This document shows positions 8,943 to 20,001 of a stretch of 64,000 bases of DNA, piece after piece (within the stretch, counting starts at the first letter, position 1; each line of letters begins with the position of its first letter). The stretch is from Plantago ovata (lineage: Eukaryota; Streptophyta; Magnoliopsida; Lamiales; Plantaginaceae): positions 69,972,496 to 70,036,495 of the forward strand of contig CM051457.1 of the NCBI GenBank assembly GCA_028274465.1, given 5' to 3'. The position numbers and the translations under genes are program-made. The notes under the pieces were generated by a model, which had not been told where the DNA came from, made no database searches, and was given only the letters and a program-made list of their open reading frames with translations.

Positions 8943-10150
8943 TGATGATGTCGTTTTCACCAATTAAATTTGTTTAAAAAGCCAAAGAACACCTTTCACT
9001 ACACAAACAGAGTGCAATGGCAAGTTGTCCCCGAGTGTCGTTCTCTCGGGACCTAACGTGGCTTTGATCAAGGTTTTTTCTAGCTAATTTCAATCAACTA
9101 GATGATGATTTTTGAGAAAGATGTTTGAACAAAGGAAGTGAGAAATCAAGAGTTTTTGTAAACAAGTTTGGGAAACGGTCGGTGGTAGAAATCGAATACA
9201 CATGCATGGATTACGAATATGCTCACAAGTTCAGTGCGTAAAACCTTCAACTAAGTCTGCTAATCAACTTGTCTAGGTAACTTTCAAGACACAAATCATG
9301 AAAGGCCACTATCAATAATTTAGAGGTGTTTGTCACTAACATCATTTATCTAGCATGCTGCAAATCACTAACATACAATCCTATAGCTTTCATTGACCAA
9401 CGAGTTTGTCTCATACTCTATTCGAATATAGTTTGTAGGCAACTACGAATCATATGAAGTAATTTTCAGCAAGATTGACTCACAACCTCATGTAAGCATA
9501 AGCATAATTCTACATTCTACCACCAACACAAAGGATTTAGCTACTCATATTCATCAACATAGACATCAATTCATATGAATAATAATCAGAATACATCATA
9601 TCAAACTACAAGACAAGAGAGTGATACAAGTTACCACCAAAGCTGTCACTAATCGGTGGAAATCAAAGAAAACCTCTCCGTAGATGATTACAAAGGATTA
9701 ATTCCAATCAAAATCTTGAATCCCAAGCTAAATTACAATGAATCTATGAGTTTCTCTGAGTTTTTGGGGCTTAGGGCTGTCCAAAACTCGTCTCCAATGT
9801 TCTGTATATCAAAAAGTAACTCCCAAATCAAGTAATGAAGGCAAAATCTGGATCTGTAACGGCTGCCAAGCGCTTCGCTTGGGCTCTGCCCAAGCGAAGC
9901 GCTTCGCTTGAGCAAAGCCAACCGAAGCGCTTGCTTCCTGTTCCTCTTTTGAGATCTCCTGAAATTCCAAGCGTCCCGCTTCTCCAATTCCAAGTGAAGG
10001 GCTTGCCTCCTGGGCCGATTTTGGCCTCGAAACTCGATCTTTTACCCACGAACGGCCCTCGGGTGCCTTGGGCTCGTCCTTCTCGACACTTATTGGGGCT
10101 CAGACACTCACGAACAAGCCACGAAGATTGGGGAACTTCAACGGGGCCAT
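8943..10150 (-). repeat. 3' LTR of C, distal part
   Basis: The sequence aligns closely with 24307-25237 plus 30941 onward. It contains CAAGCG/CGCTTG near-palindromes at 9866-9932. B1 interrupts it after GCCAT (10146-10150). Confidence 0.9.
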
Positions 10151-11422
10151 TGATGGACGCGGATTTGTCGGTTCCGGTTCAGTCAAATAAATTTGTAATT
10201 AAGCCAAAGGCAATCCAAAACTACAACGAAAACCGTAGTGTAGCAGTAGAATGACTCGAGTGTCGTTCTCTCAGGACTATAACTTGCTTTATCTATTTAA
10301 CAAGAGAATATAAAACAACAGACAAATAGCAATAGGGGGTTTCTAGCAGATAATGGAGATTGGTGATAGTATGGTCCTTCTTAACATAACGGGTCGATAA
10401 TCGTGCATAAATTCGTCGGTCTTGCATAGAGATCTTTGAATCAATCTAGTGTCCTGTTGCAAGTATTAAGCACTACGAAGATAATTTGGTCTGACTAGTC
10501 AATCACGATTGTCCTAATGTGTTCCGTAATTATTCAACACTACGAAGATAATTGGTCTGATGGTCGACTAGTGTCCAATTGTGCATAATAATCAATACAA
10601 CATACGAGAATTTTGGTTACAACTGATCAACGAAATAAAGCAATGACACGGAGTATAATGCGCGATATAGCCATTAGCATGATTATCTTCCCTTCGCTAA
10701 GAATTCACATACTACCACCAACGATAAGTTTAGCTACTCATAATAGGCATGCAATCAACATAAATCATAGAAGAAAACATGTTGAAAGAATATAAAATAA
10801 GTAGAATAAAACTGTAAGATACAATGTTACCGAAGGTTGTCAATCTCCGGATGATTGCGGTCCTACGAGCTCCAAACTGCTATGAAAAAGTATCCCCTAA
10901 GCTACAGAACTCCCAGGACAGGCCCCGGGAAGTTCCTACCTAAAACTATAGAGAGAGGTGAGAGAGGAGGTCTGGAAAGATATGATTTTTGGAGAAAACC
11001 TGAGCACTATATATAGGCCCCGAAAAACTACGGGGCGGTTCGCCCCATGGTGCGGCGGTTCGCCCCAGAGTTTTCTCGCGGAATTTCCGCGTTTTCGACG
11101 CGTTTTTGGATTTCTTCACCTTTTCGGACTCGGTTTCTGACTTCTAGTAGCCTTCTAACCTCCAGATTCGGCCCCTAGACTTCAAATCCTATCCGGAAAC
11201 CTTAAGATACTCCAAATAGGCTTCTGGAACACCAATTCCTTGTCAACTTCAATATAATTGCCCGGAAATCCCCGAATTTCAACCAAAACCTGTAAAATAA
11301 AATCTAAAGGGAAACGTGACACTATTCTAATAAAATGTACTAAAATATAGCTAAATTAACATAGAGGATAACTAAAATAGGTGAAAAAGACTCGAATGAA
11401 AGTGTAAAATACACATTCATCA
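10151..11422 (-). repeat. 3' LTR of B1
   Basis: 1272 bp. On the minus strand it starts TGATGAATGTG (11422) and ends GCGTCCATCA. The minus-strand TATA box CTATATATAG is at 11008-11017, and two GGGGCGGTTCGCCCC-type near-palindromes (11032-11046, 11052-11066) lie just upstream of it in sense orientation. Confidence 0.92.
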
Positions 11423-13001
11423 AACTCCCCAAACCGAACCTTTGCTTGTCCTCAAGCAACTAAGCTAGACTCTAATACAAAAAACATGCAAGACACAAAA
11501 TGGAGTTTCATGCCAAATAAAATGAACTAATCTACTGAATCTATCAAATAACATATGAACAAAAACCATATAAATCAAAGCATGAATATAGGTTGAATAA
11601 TACCTCGATTGACTTATACATATCCACATATGCACTTATGTCAAGACAAGATAGTCTCTCGTAACATTCTCTACCTGGACCTAGTCAGTGACGACGTAAT
11701 GAAGCATGCTAAGATACGAATGGTTGCCCCGTGCCTATGAAACTGAGGACTTACTGCTGTTCCACCATGTTAAGACTTTTCCTCAAAAGAGGTCGAACCA
11801 GTACTGGCTCTCGTCAAACCAAGGAGGGTTCCCTATAAAAGATAACACTCTCCTATTCTACCCATCTCTCAAGTAAAGTCTTAAGCTATTCACCACTTCC
11901 TGAATGGCAGGACGATGGTGGTCTAGAACAGGTGACACTCAAGACAAAAAAGATAAAAACACGATTACGAACATTACAAAATGGAAAAGACTCAACACTT
12001 TGCTGAACTGCTATTTGGCTTTCTTTTTTGGACCCTTCTTTGCTTTTTTGGGGTCTTCTCTTTTTTTCTTTTTTTCCTTTCCAGATTCTTCTTTGTTTCT
12101 TTTTCTTTTTTCTCCTGGAAATTTTTTTTCTTTTTTTTTTTTCGATTTTTTTTTTTTAGCTTGCTGTAGCATAACAAAGATAGAAACAAAAAGACTCACA
12201 CGACTTCCCCAAACCTATTTGAAAGAATAGGTTGGAGCACAAAATTTACGGAAAAGGAAAAATAAACTCACGATACGAAAATGAAAAACAGAAACAAGTC
12301 TACTGATGGTGTAACCCCCTCCCCAAACCTATTCGGAAGAATAGGTTATAAACAAAGGATCACACAACCTCACACTACCTCCTTCCTAGGCATTTAGTAA
12401 TCTCAAAGCATGGTGAAGACTTGTTGCCTCTTAGGTACATAATTACTCGGGAAAACAACCATAAGACCCTAACATGCATCATCCTATTATAAAGGCCTTC
12501 GTGAACCGCAGTAGAGAAAACACCACTAAGTGATGTCGAGGACTACCATGCTTAACTAAGTGCAATACATAAATGTGACAAGCCAAGCGAGAAAAACCTC
12601 AAACAAATTCATAGAGATGAAGCATACGATTAATGGCATAGTTGGTTGATCTACCCAATAAAAAAGTTCAAAAAATTCGGCAATAAACTCCATATAAAAC
12701 ATGCAAAACTATCCTAGGAAACCAGTAAACGTGCAAATGCAAAAATTTCACGAGTTTATCATAAGCAAGATAAGTATAGAGATAACCAGCGATAACCTCC
12801 TCCCCAAACCTGAACGTCGTCGCTCGTCCCGAACGTCGAAAGTGGATCCAAGGTGAGAGCTAATGCTTGTATAAGTGACCTATAATACTCAATCAAACTC
12901 GTGAGATAAAATCTAAAGCGGTAAAGAAAGCGATAAAATCTCCGGGTTGCCTCCCGGATAGCGCCATTGTTTAAACTCTTTGACTCGACTCCTGTCCGCG
13001 C
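11423..13001 (-). other. 3' noncoding region of B1 with polypurine tract
   Basis: The polypurine tract TTTGGGGAGTT (minus strand, 11433-11423) abuts the LTR. Further in lie a long plus-strand pyrimidine tract (about 12015-12160), hairpins with 9-bp stems at 12212-12233 and 12326-12347, another CTCCTCCCCAAACC block (about 12798-12811), and the GC hairpin at 12942-12957. ORFs drawn across the pyrimidine tract are Phe/Lys low complexity and not genes. Confidence 0.75.
12942..12957. other. GGGAGGCAACCC motif after gag of B1
   Basis: CCGGGTTGCCTCCCGG can pair its CCGGG and CCCGG ends. The same 16 bases follow gag-protease in E (55759-55774). I recall a GGGAGGCAACCC motif after the coding region in Athila-type elements; here it directly follows gag. 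Confidence 0.6.
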
Positions 13002-15109
13002 CTATCTCTTCTTTCTGCGGGTACTAGACTTCCCCTTCATTGATCTCCTTTCCATGCCACGAACCACCTGTGAATAAGAAATAATATAGGCTGTAAGACC
13101 ACAGTAGTGAGTAGTAATATCAGGCGGTTCCGGTGGATCAGGTATGGCTTGCAATCCGTGTCGCTTGCCATCCACTTCGATGGTGTAAGTTCTTTGGTAG
13201 ATGTCCATCACGGATCGTAGCTTGGTCAAGAATGTTTGCCCTAAGAGTATGACATCCCCGTCCCAGGTGCAGATGCTGGCATAACTACGAAATTGGTGTA
13301 TATAGATGCTTCACCGATCTTGACCAACACATTTTTCACAACGCCCTCGGGTCTCATAAAGGATCCATCCGCCAGTTGCACAATAGCCCTTTGCTCAGAT
13401 AGTTTTCCAAGGTTGCTCTTTTCAAACACATTCAAAGGAATTATGTTTGAGTAGGATCTCGTATCTAGTGTGGCACGGACATCTTCAAGCTCACCAATCC
13501 CTACCTTAACATCGAAACTTTTAGGGAGTGGTTCGGGATCCTCTTGCTCCTCATCACTTGCGTCAGAACCAAGGTCCTTCTCTTCTTCCTCAGCCTGTAG
13601 AAGTTCTTCCTTCATGCAACACTCGCACCTAACAACCTTCCTGATGGTGATTTCGTCAGGTACATCACCAGCCAATGTAATGGCATTCGACTTCACAGTG
13701 CTGCTAGGCAGTTTGCCTTGTTCCCTACTTGCTCCTCGGTCGATCAACTCTTGCATCTTTTGATGGGCAAGCCTAGTGCTCTCTTCCAACCTATCAAGCC
13801 TTTCCTTAGTCTTCTCGGAATCTTCTTCATAACGTTTGAGAAAACTCTGTGTGTGATCAACCATCTTCTGCAAGTTCTCCATCAGTTGAGCCGACTTCGA
13901 CTTCGGTGGCTCTTTCGGAGTGGGGTTTTCGCAGTGGTCATTACCATAGTTTAGCCTACTACGGTCTTGGTTAGGTCCATATGTTTGGTTATCCGGTGCA
14001 TATCCTTGATTGTTACGGTATCCTCTTCTCCAAAATCCACCTCGAGGATTCCTACCGTCTTGTCCGTAGCTAACTTCTTGAGTGCCAAACTCTGTAGCAA
14101 AGGCTTCTTCTTCGCGTCCTCGAGCCCAGTTGCCATCATCGTATGCCAGCTCCGATCTACACATATGAGCCCCATGCCCTTAGTTCTTGCATATTCGGCA
14201 TACTTCGTTGGTATAGCACTCGAATTGATCCCCATTCCCCCTGTACATAGGGGCTTCTTGAGTTGGTGGAGCTTCAGGTCCACGTCTCCTAACCATTGCT
14301 CTCGGGTCCTTGAACTGCGAACCCTTAGCAAGCCTTTCGAAGACAGCCCAGACGGCTTCTGCGGTTTCCTCCCGAATATTGCCTCGGCATTGGAAATCCA
14401 CCACTTGTTGGTTCTTGAAGGTTAGTCCATTGTAGAAGTGTTGGACTAAGTCAGAAAGTTCAAAACCATGGTGAGGGCACTTGTTCGTGAGATCTTGGAA
14501 CCTCTCGAACGCGGTGTAGATGGTCTCATCATAGTCCTGTCTGAATCCAGTGATTTGCGCCTTTAGCGCGGTAGTCAAGTTGTGAGGGAAGTATTTCTCC
14601 ATGAAAGCTGAAAAAACCTTTTTCCAAGTGTCCAGCGAGCCGGCTGGTAGAGAACTCAGCCATGACTTGGCTCTGTCGCCAAGTCCCATAGCAAAAACTT
14701 TCATCCTCAACTCATCCGTTGTTATGTCAGCTCCGGGTCGTGGGAGTTGGTTGACGAAATCATCAATATCGTGCAAGTACCCCATCACATCTTCCCTTGA
14801 TAAGCCATAGAACCTCGGAAGTTGTTGGAACGCGTGGTTCTTGATCTCCAGATCTCGGGTTGCAGACGAAAGAACAATCGCTGGTCCCCTCATACGATCT
14901 TTGTTGGGTTGAACCCATGCCTTCAGTGGTCTAGCTTCTGCCATTCCATCGATTTCCTTGAAAAGAATGTGTAGAGATTCAGAGAAATCGGTTTCCTCTA
15001 TTTCCTCTAGTGCGCGCCTTTCAAGTAGTCGCCTTCTTTGGTGGTAGACTCTATCGATCTCAGCAATTGAATCAGCAAGCGGTGTTCCTGCAGAACGTGT
15101 ATGCGGCAT
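13002..15109 (-). pseudogene. B1 gag-protease, broken
   Basis: This is homologous along its length to the intact 717-residue ORF of E. The N-terminal 309 residues (15109 to 14180; MPHTRSAGTP start) are open, with the gag core WLSSLPAGSLDTW and FMEKYFPHNL. Lesions relative to E: about 15 codons missing before the zinc knuckle; a Tyr codon changed to TAA inside the knuckle (CRICKN then stop); a frameshift near 13255 before the GDVILL motif; and DTRS in place of the DTGS protease active site. The remaining frames are 14164-13241 and 13229-13002. It probably makes at most a truncated capsid fragment. Confidence 0.88.
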
Positions 15110-15256
15110 ACACCATCTGTAACAGACTAGGAAAGGTGATTAGAAACAGACTAGGAAAGCAGTATCAGAGAGAGATTAAAAAGGAAAACTAAAACTAATA
15201 GAATTAGGAATCTAAAGCTGTAAATATAAACAAATTAAACAGAAAAAAGGAGTATA

Positions 15257-15275
15257 GTCCCCGGCAACGGCGCCA
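15257..15275 (-). other. Primer-binding site of B1 (tRNA-Asp type)
   Basis: The minus strand reads TGGCGCCGTTGCCGGGGAC, three bases after the LTR end. This is the common plant site complementary to tRNA-Asp. Confidence 0.9.
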
Positions 15276-15278
15276 ATT

Positions 15279-16550
15279 TGATGGACGCGGATTTGTCGGT
15301 TCCGGATCAGTCAAATAAATTTGTAATTAAGCCAAAGGCAATCCACAACTACAACGAAAACCGTAGTGTAGCAGTAGAATGACTCGAGTGTCGTTCTCTC
15401 AGGACTATAACTTGCTTTATCTATTTAACAAGAGAATATAAAACAACAGACAAATAGCAATAGGGGGTTTCTAGCAGATAATGGCGATTGGTAATAGTAT
15501 GGTCCTTCTTAACATAACGGGTCGATAATCATACATAAATTCCTCGGTCTTGCATAGAGATCTTTGAATCAATCTAGTGTCCTGTTGCAAGTATTAAGCA
15601 CTACGAAGATAATTTGGTCTGACTAGTCAATCACGATTGTCCTAATGTGTTCCGTAATTATTCAACACTACGAAGATAATTGGTCTGATGGTCGACTAGT
15701 GTCCAATTGTGCATAATAATCAATACAACATACGAGAATTTTGGTTACAACTGATCAACGAAATAAAGCAATGACACGGAGTATAATGCGCGATATAGCC
15801 ATTAGCATGATTATCTTCCCTTCGCTAAGAATTCACATACTACCACCAATGATAAGTTTAGCTACTCTTAATAGGCATGCAATCAACAGAAATCATAGAA
15901 GAAAACATGTTGAAAGAATATAAAATAAGTAGAATAAAACTGTAAGATACAAAGTTACCGAAGGTTGTCAATCTCCGGATGATTGCGGTCCTACGAGCTC
16001 CAAACTGCTATGAAAAAGTATCCCCTAAGCTACAGAACTCCCAGGACAGGCCCCGAGAAGTTCCTACCTAAAACTATAGAGAGAGGTGAGAGAGGAGGTC
16101 TGGAAAGATATGATTTTTGGAGAAAAACTGAGCACTATATATAGGCCCCGAAAAACTACGGGGCGGTTCGCCCCATGGTGCGGCAATTCGCCCCAGAGTT
16201 TTCTCGCGGAATTTCCGCGTTTTCGACGCGTTTTTGGATTTCTTCACCTTTTCGGACTCGGTTTCTGACTTCTAGTAGCCTTCTAACCTCCAGATTCGGC
16301 CCCTGGACTTCAAATCCTATCCGGAAACCTTCAGATACTCCAAATAGGCTTCTGGAACACCAATTCCTTGTCAACTTCATTATAATTGCCCGGAAATCCC
16401 CGAATTTCAACCAAAACCTGTAAAATAAAATCTAAAGGGAAACGTGACACTATTATAATAAAATGTACTAAAATATAGCTAAATTAACATAGAGGATAGC
16501 TAAAATAGGTGAAAAAGACTCGAATGAAAGTGTAAAATACACATTCATCA
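15279..16550 (-). repeat. 5' LTR of B1
   Basis: 1272 bp, same length as its partner. TATA box at 16135-16144 (minus). One intact near-palindrome GGGGCGGTTCGCCCC (16160-16174) and one degenerate copy (16180-16194) lie upstream of it in sense orientation. Confidence 0.92.
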
Positions 16551-16555
16551 GCCAT

Positions 16556-16733
16556 CTTTTCATCAAAAAGGCTCGTTTTTAGCCCCAATAACGCCGTTTC
16601 GTACCTAAGTGCCTGAAAATGCAGAAAACACAAAACGTGACACTATTCTACAAAAATAACCAAAAAACAAGGCTAAAAGGTAGCAAAAGAAGGTAAAAAA
16701 GACAAGATGAACGCGTCAAAAATACGTTCATCA
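16556..16733 (-). repeat. 3' LTR of C, proximal part
   Basis: This continues the LTR after B1 and its GCCAT duplication (16551-16555). It ends ACGTTCATCA at 16733 and matches 31205-31383. Confidence 0.9.
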
Positions 16734-18402
16734 AACTCCCCAAACCAAACCTTTGCTTGTCCTCAAGCAACAAACTATCCTAAATGCAACACAAAAGGAG
16801 TCTCATGCCAAGTAAAGTGAACTAATCTATTCAATCTACCAAATTCTTATGAACAAAACCAAATGAGCATGACATGCAAGTAGGTTGAAGAATGCCTCGA
16901 TTGCGAATATACACATTCTCATGTGCACTTGGTTAAGCAAAGGAGTCTCTCGTAACATCTTCTACCTGGACCTGGTCAGTGACGACACAATGATTCACAT
17001 TATCATACTACAATTGGCTCGTGCCTATGAAACCGAGGGCTTACTACTGTTCACCAAGCGAGACTTTTCCTCAAGAGAGGGCGAACCAATACTGGCTCTC
17101 ATCAAACGAAGGAGGGTTCCCTAGAAAAAGAAGACACTCCCCTATTCTACCCAGACTCTCAAAGAACGAATCTCATTAAACCACTTCTTGAATAGCAAGA
17201 CGAGGGTGGTTAAGAACAGGCCTTGGATAAAGGCGACACGAAAACACAAGATAGAATTTACAACTCGATACTTCACAAGGACAAAATATTTACATGACAC
17301 TTGACACTACGAGGCTGCTTTTGGCTTGCGACGACCCTTCTTTTGCTTTTGGGTCTTATTCTTTATTTTCTTTCTTGTTTTTTTTTTTTTATTTTCTCTT
17401 TTTCTTTTCTCTTTTTTTTCTTTTTTTTATTTTCTTTTTCTCTTTCTTTTTTCTCTTTTTTTTTTATATATAGCTAGGCAAGCAGCAGTACTACGTGTCA
17501 AAAACCTCCCCAAACCTATTCGAGAGAATAGGTTTGAGCAAAGACGAAAAAGAAAAAAAAAAAAAAACTTTTTACAAAGACACCTCCCCAAACCTATTCG
17601 AGAGAATAGGTTGGGACACAAAACAAAAGAAAAATAAAGCTAAGAAAAATCTACAACGACTCAAGACGAAAGACAAGTATAACAACGTAACCCCCTCCCC
17701 AAACCTATTCGATAGAATAGGTTTAATACAAGGAATCACACACCTCACACTACCTCCTTCCTAGGCATTTGGCAATCTCTAATCGAGGTGAAAAACTTGT
17801 CGCCTCTTACGTACATAATTACACGGGTTACAACCATAGATTCTAACATGCATCATTTTATATGGTCATCGTGAACCGCAGTAGAAGAAACACCACTCGA
17901 GGTGATGTCGAGACTACTAAGCTTAACTAGTGCACAAGTGAATGTGACAAACCAAGCGAGACAAGCCTCAAACTACTTGCAAAGTGATGCAACATATGAT
18001 AATGGTCATAAGCACTTAGTCTTCACAATAGAAAAGTATGAAAAAACTTGGCAATAGACTCCACACAACAACGTGCAACAACTAATCTATGGATGATATG
18101 CATGCAAAAATTTGAAAAAACACGACAAATCACATGAACTTGAGTAAAATCAGGCATGTACGAACCACACAAGCATATAGTACTGAAATCCAATACCCCC
18201 TCCCCAAACCTAAACTTTTGCTCGTCCTCGAGCAAAGAAAAGTTGAATGAAAAGGAAAAATTGGATTGAAAGTACACTTCCCTGAGAATAAGGTTCGTGT
18301 CCAATCTCTTATATATTAGTACCTGAAAGGACTCAAGAAACATGTGAAAACGGGTGCACAAAGGTGAGAAAATTGGAAAAAAGGGGAAAACGGGGAAGCA
18401 AG

Positions 18403-18595
18403 GCCCAAGCGGGCCGCTTGGATTATGCCAAGCGGCCCGCTTGGGCAAGCGGCCCGCTTGGGCATCATCCAGGCGGGCCGCTTGGATTTTCAGTAGGAGA
18501 AAATCCTACTGAAAATCCAAGCGGTCCGCCTGGTGATGTCCAAGCGGAGCGCTTGGATAAGCGGCCTGCTTGGTATCGCCCAAGCGGGTCGCTTG
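18403..18595. repeat. Cluster of eight GC near-palindromes in C
   Basis: Units such as CCAAGCGGGCCGCTTGG and CCAAGCGGAGCGCTTGG recur about every 15-25 bases with variable centres. They resemble units in the LTRs of C (9866-9932, 30948-30988) and inside its gag (22959-23037). Confidence 0.85.
18478..18524. other. Perfect 21-bp hairpin in C
   Basis: Arms 18478-18498 and 18504-18524 are exact reverse complements around the loop GAAAA. The inner 15 bp are AT-rich (GGATTTTCAGTAGGA); the outer six are half of the flanking GC near-palindromes. Confidence 0.95.
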
Positions 18596-18741
18596 ACCCC
18601 TGTTACTCCATTTTCCATTGTTTTCCAATTTCCACCATCTAAGGCACCGAGACAAAAACTAAGCTACTCTAAACACGACAAAAGGCTCACAGGCCACAAC
18701 TACAAAAGCAAATAAAGAGTGCAAGAGACTAATGAAATGAA

Positions 18742-20001
18742 CTAAGATACAATAGGTACTTCGACCAAGTCAACTTCCACATCATGAGTCGACTCGAGAG
18801 GCTCTAGGTACGGCTTAACTCTATGGCCATTGACCTTGAAGCTAGCTCCGGTTTTGTTGTCCAAGAGTTCCACAGCACCATAGGGTGCTACTCGGACAAT
18901 TTCAAATGGTCCGTCCCATCTAGAACGCAGTTTTCCAGGAAAAAGTCGCAACCGAGAGTTGAAGAGGAGTGCCTTTTGACCTGGGACTAAATCCTTGCGG
19001 ATGATGCCTCTATCATGATACCTCTTTGCTCGTTCCTTGTATATCTTACCACTTTCGAAGGCTTTCAATCTTAGCTCATCTAGCTCGGTGAGTTGCAAAA
19101 GTCTTTCTTCACCGGCTTTCTCCATATCAAGGTTCAATTGCTTGATAGCCCAAAGTGCTCTATGCTCCAACTCCACGGGTAGATGGCAAGCTTTCCCGTA
19201 CACAAGCCGGTAGGGAGTGGTACCAATCACCGTTTTGAACGAAGTCCTATATGCCCATAGTGCATCTGGCAACTTGGTGGACCAATCCTTCCTCGAGGGT
19301 TTGACCACCCGCTCCAAGATTTTCTTGATTTGCCGATTGCTCACTTCCACTTGGCCAGATGTTTGAGGATTATATGGAGTAGCAACGAAATGTGTCACCC
19401 CGTACTTCTTCATGAGATTAGCGAAGACCTTGTTCACAAAGTGAGCTCCCCCATCGCTGATAATGGACCTCGGGGTCCCAAACCTATTGAAGATCACATC
19501 ACGAAGAAAAGAGAGTACAACCTTGGCATCATTAGTCCGGGTGGGAACAACCTCTACCCATTTGGTGACATAGTCGACCGCAACCAAGATATATTCGTAC
19601 CCATTACTCTTAGGGAATGGTCCCATAAAGTCTATACCCCAAACATCAAAAGGCTCAACAACTAAGTTACCTTGCTGGGGCATCTCTTGTTGCTTGCCAA
19701 TGTTGCCACTCCGTTGGCATGAGTCACATTGCGCCACAAATGAGCGCGCATCTTCAAACAAGCTGGGCCAAAAGAACCCGGATTGAAGCACCTTGCGAGC
19801 GGTTTTTTGGCCACTATAATGCCCTCCACATTCTAACTCATGGAAGAATCTCAGTATCGACAATTGCTCTTTCTCGGGTACACACCTCCGCAAGACTTCA
19901 TCTCCTCCCTTGCGGAACAAGTACGGGTCATCCCATATGTAATGGCGACAATTCCTCACAAGTGAACGCCATTCAGGTCCAGAGAGATGGGTTGGCATCA
20001 T
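18742..20001 (-). pseudogene. Element C integrase
   Basis: The frame has 419 residues. The zinc-binding domain spans residues 54-95 ([17 protein letters not shown] through CDSCQR). The DDE core has D124 ([10 protein letters not shown]), D183 (IISDGGAHF) and E219 ([10 protein letters not shown]), the DD35E spacing of retroviral integrases. The C-terminal [18 protein letters not shown] segment is typical of gypsy integrases. The enzyme inserts element cDNA into the host genome. It overlaps the RNase H frame by 29 bases in another phase: a one-base insertion near 19990 breaks the polyprotein, so integrase would not be made as a Pol fusion. All catalytic residues are kept. Confidence 0.9.

Larger units (their letters stand above)
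10151..16550 (-). mobile_element. Element B1: gag-only Athila-like element
   Basis: Two LTRs of 1272 bp (10151-11422 and 15279-16550) surround a 3.86 kb interior. A perfect GCCAT duplication (10146-10150, 16551-16555) flanks it, and removing it restores the LTR of C. The interior has a tRNA-Asp-type primer site, gag-protease, the 3' noncoding block and a polypurine tract, but no reverse transcriptase, RNase H or integrase. The two LTRs differ at roughly 1.5% of sites by eye, so the insertion is moderately old. Gag has an in-frame stop and frameshifts, so B1 is dead by itself. Confidence 0.92.
16734..18741 (-). other. 3' noncoding region of C
   Basis: The minus-strand polypurine tract TTTGGGGAGTT abuts the LTR. 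The region also has a plus-strand pyrimidine tract (about 17328-17472), three hairpins with 9-bp AACCTATTC/GAATAGGTT stems (17513-17534, 17591-17612, 17702-17723), a CCCTCCCCAAACC block near 18196, eight CAAGCG/CGCTTG near-palindromes (18403-18595) and a 21-bp perfect hairpin inside them. No env-like ORF was seen. Confidence 0.75.

Noticed and set aside
10613..10795. Identical 60-codon ORFs in LTRs (10613, 15741 and, shifted, 10958 and 16086)
   Set aside because: They lie wholly inside LTRs and repeat only because the LTRs are duplicates; there is no coding signature.
11904..12230. Phe- or Lys-rich ORFs across the pyrimidine tracts (also near 17326, 29158, 40222 and 52936)
   Set aside because: Homopolymer-like tracts give long stop-free frames by chance; the tract is a conserved noncoding purine-rich feature of the Athila-like 3' region.
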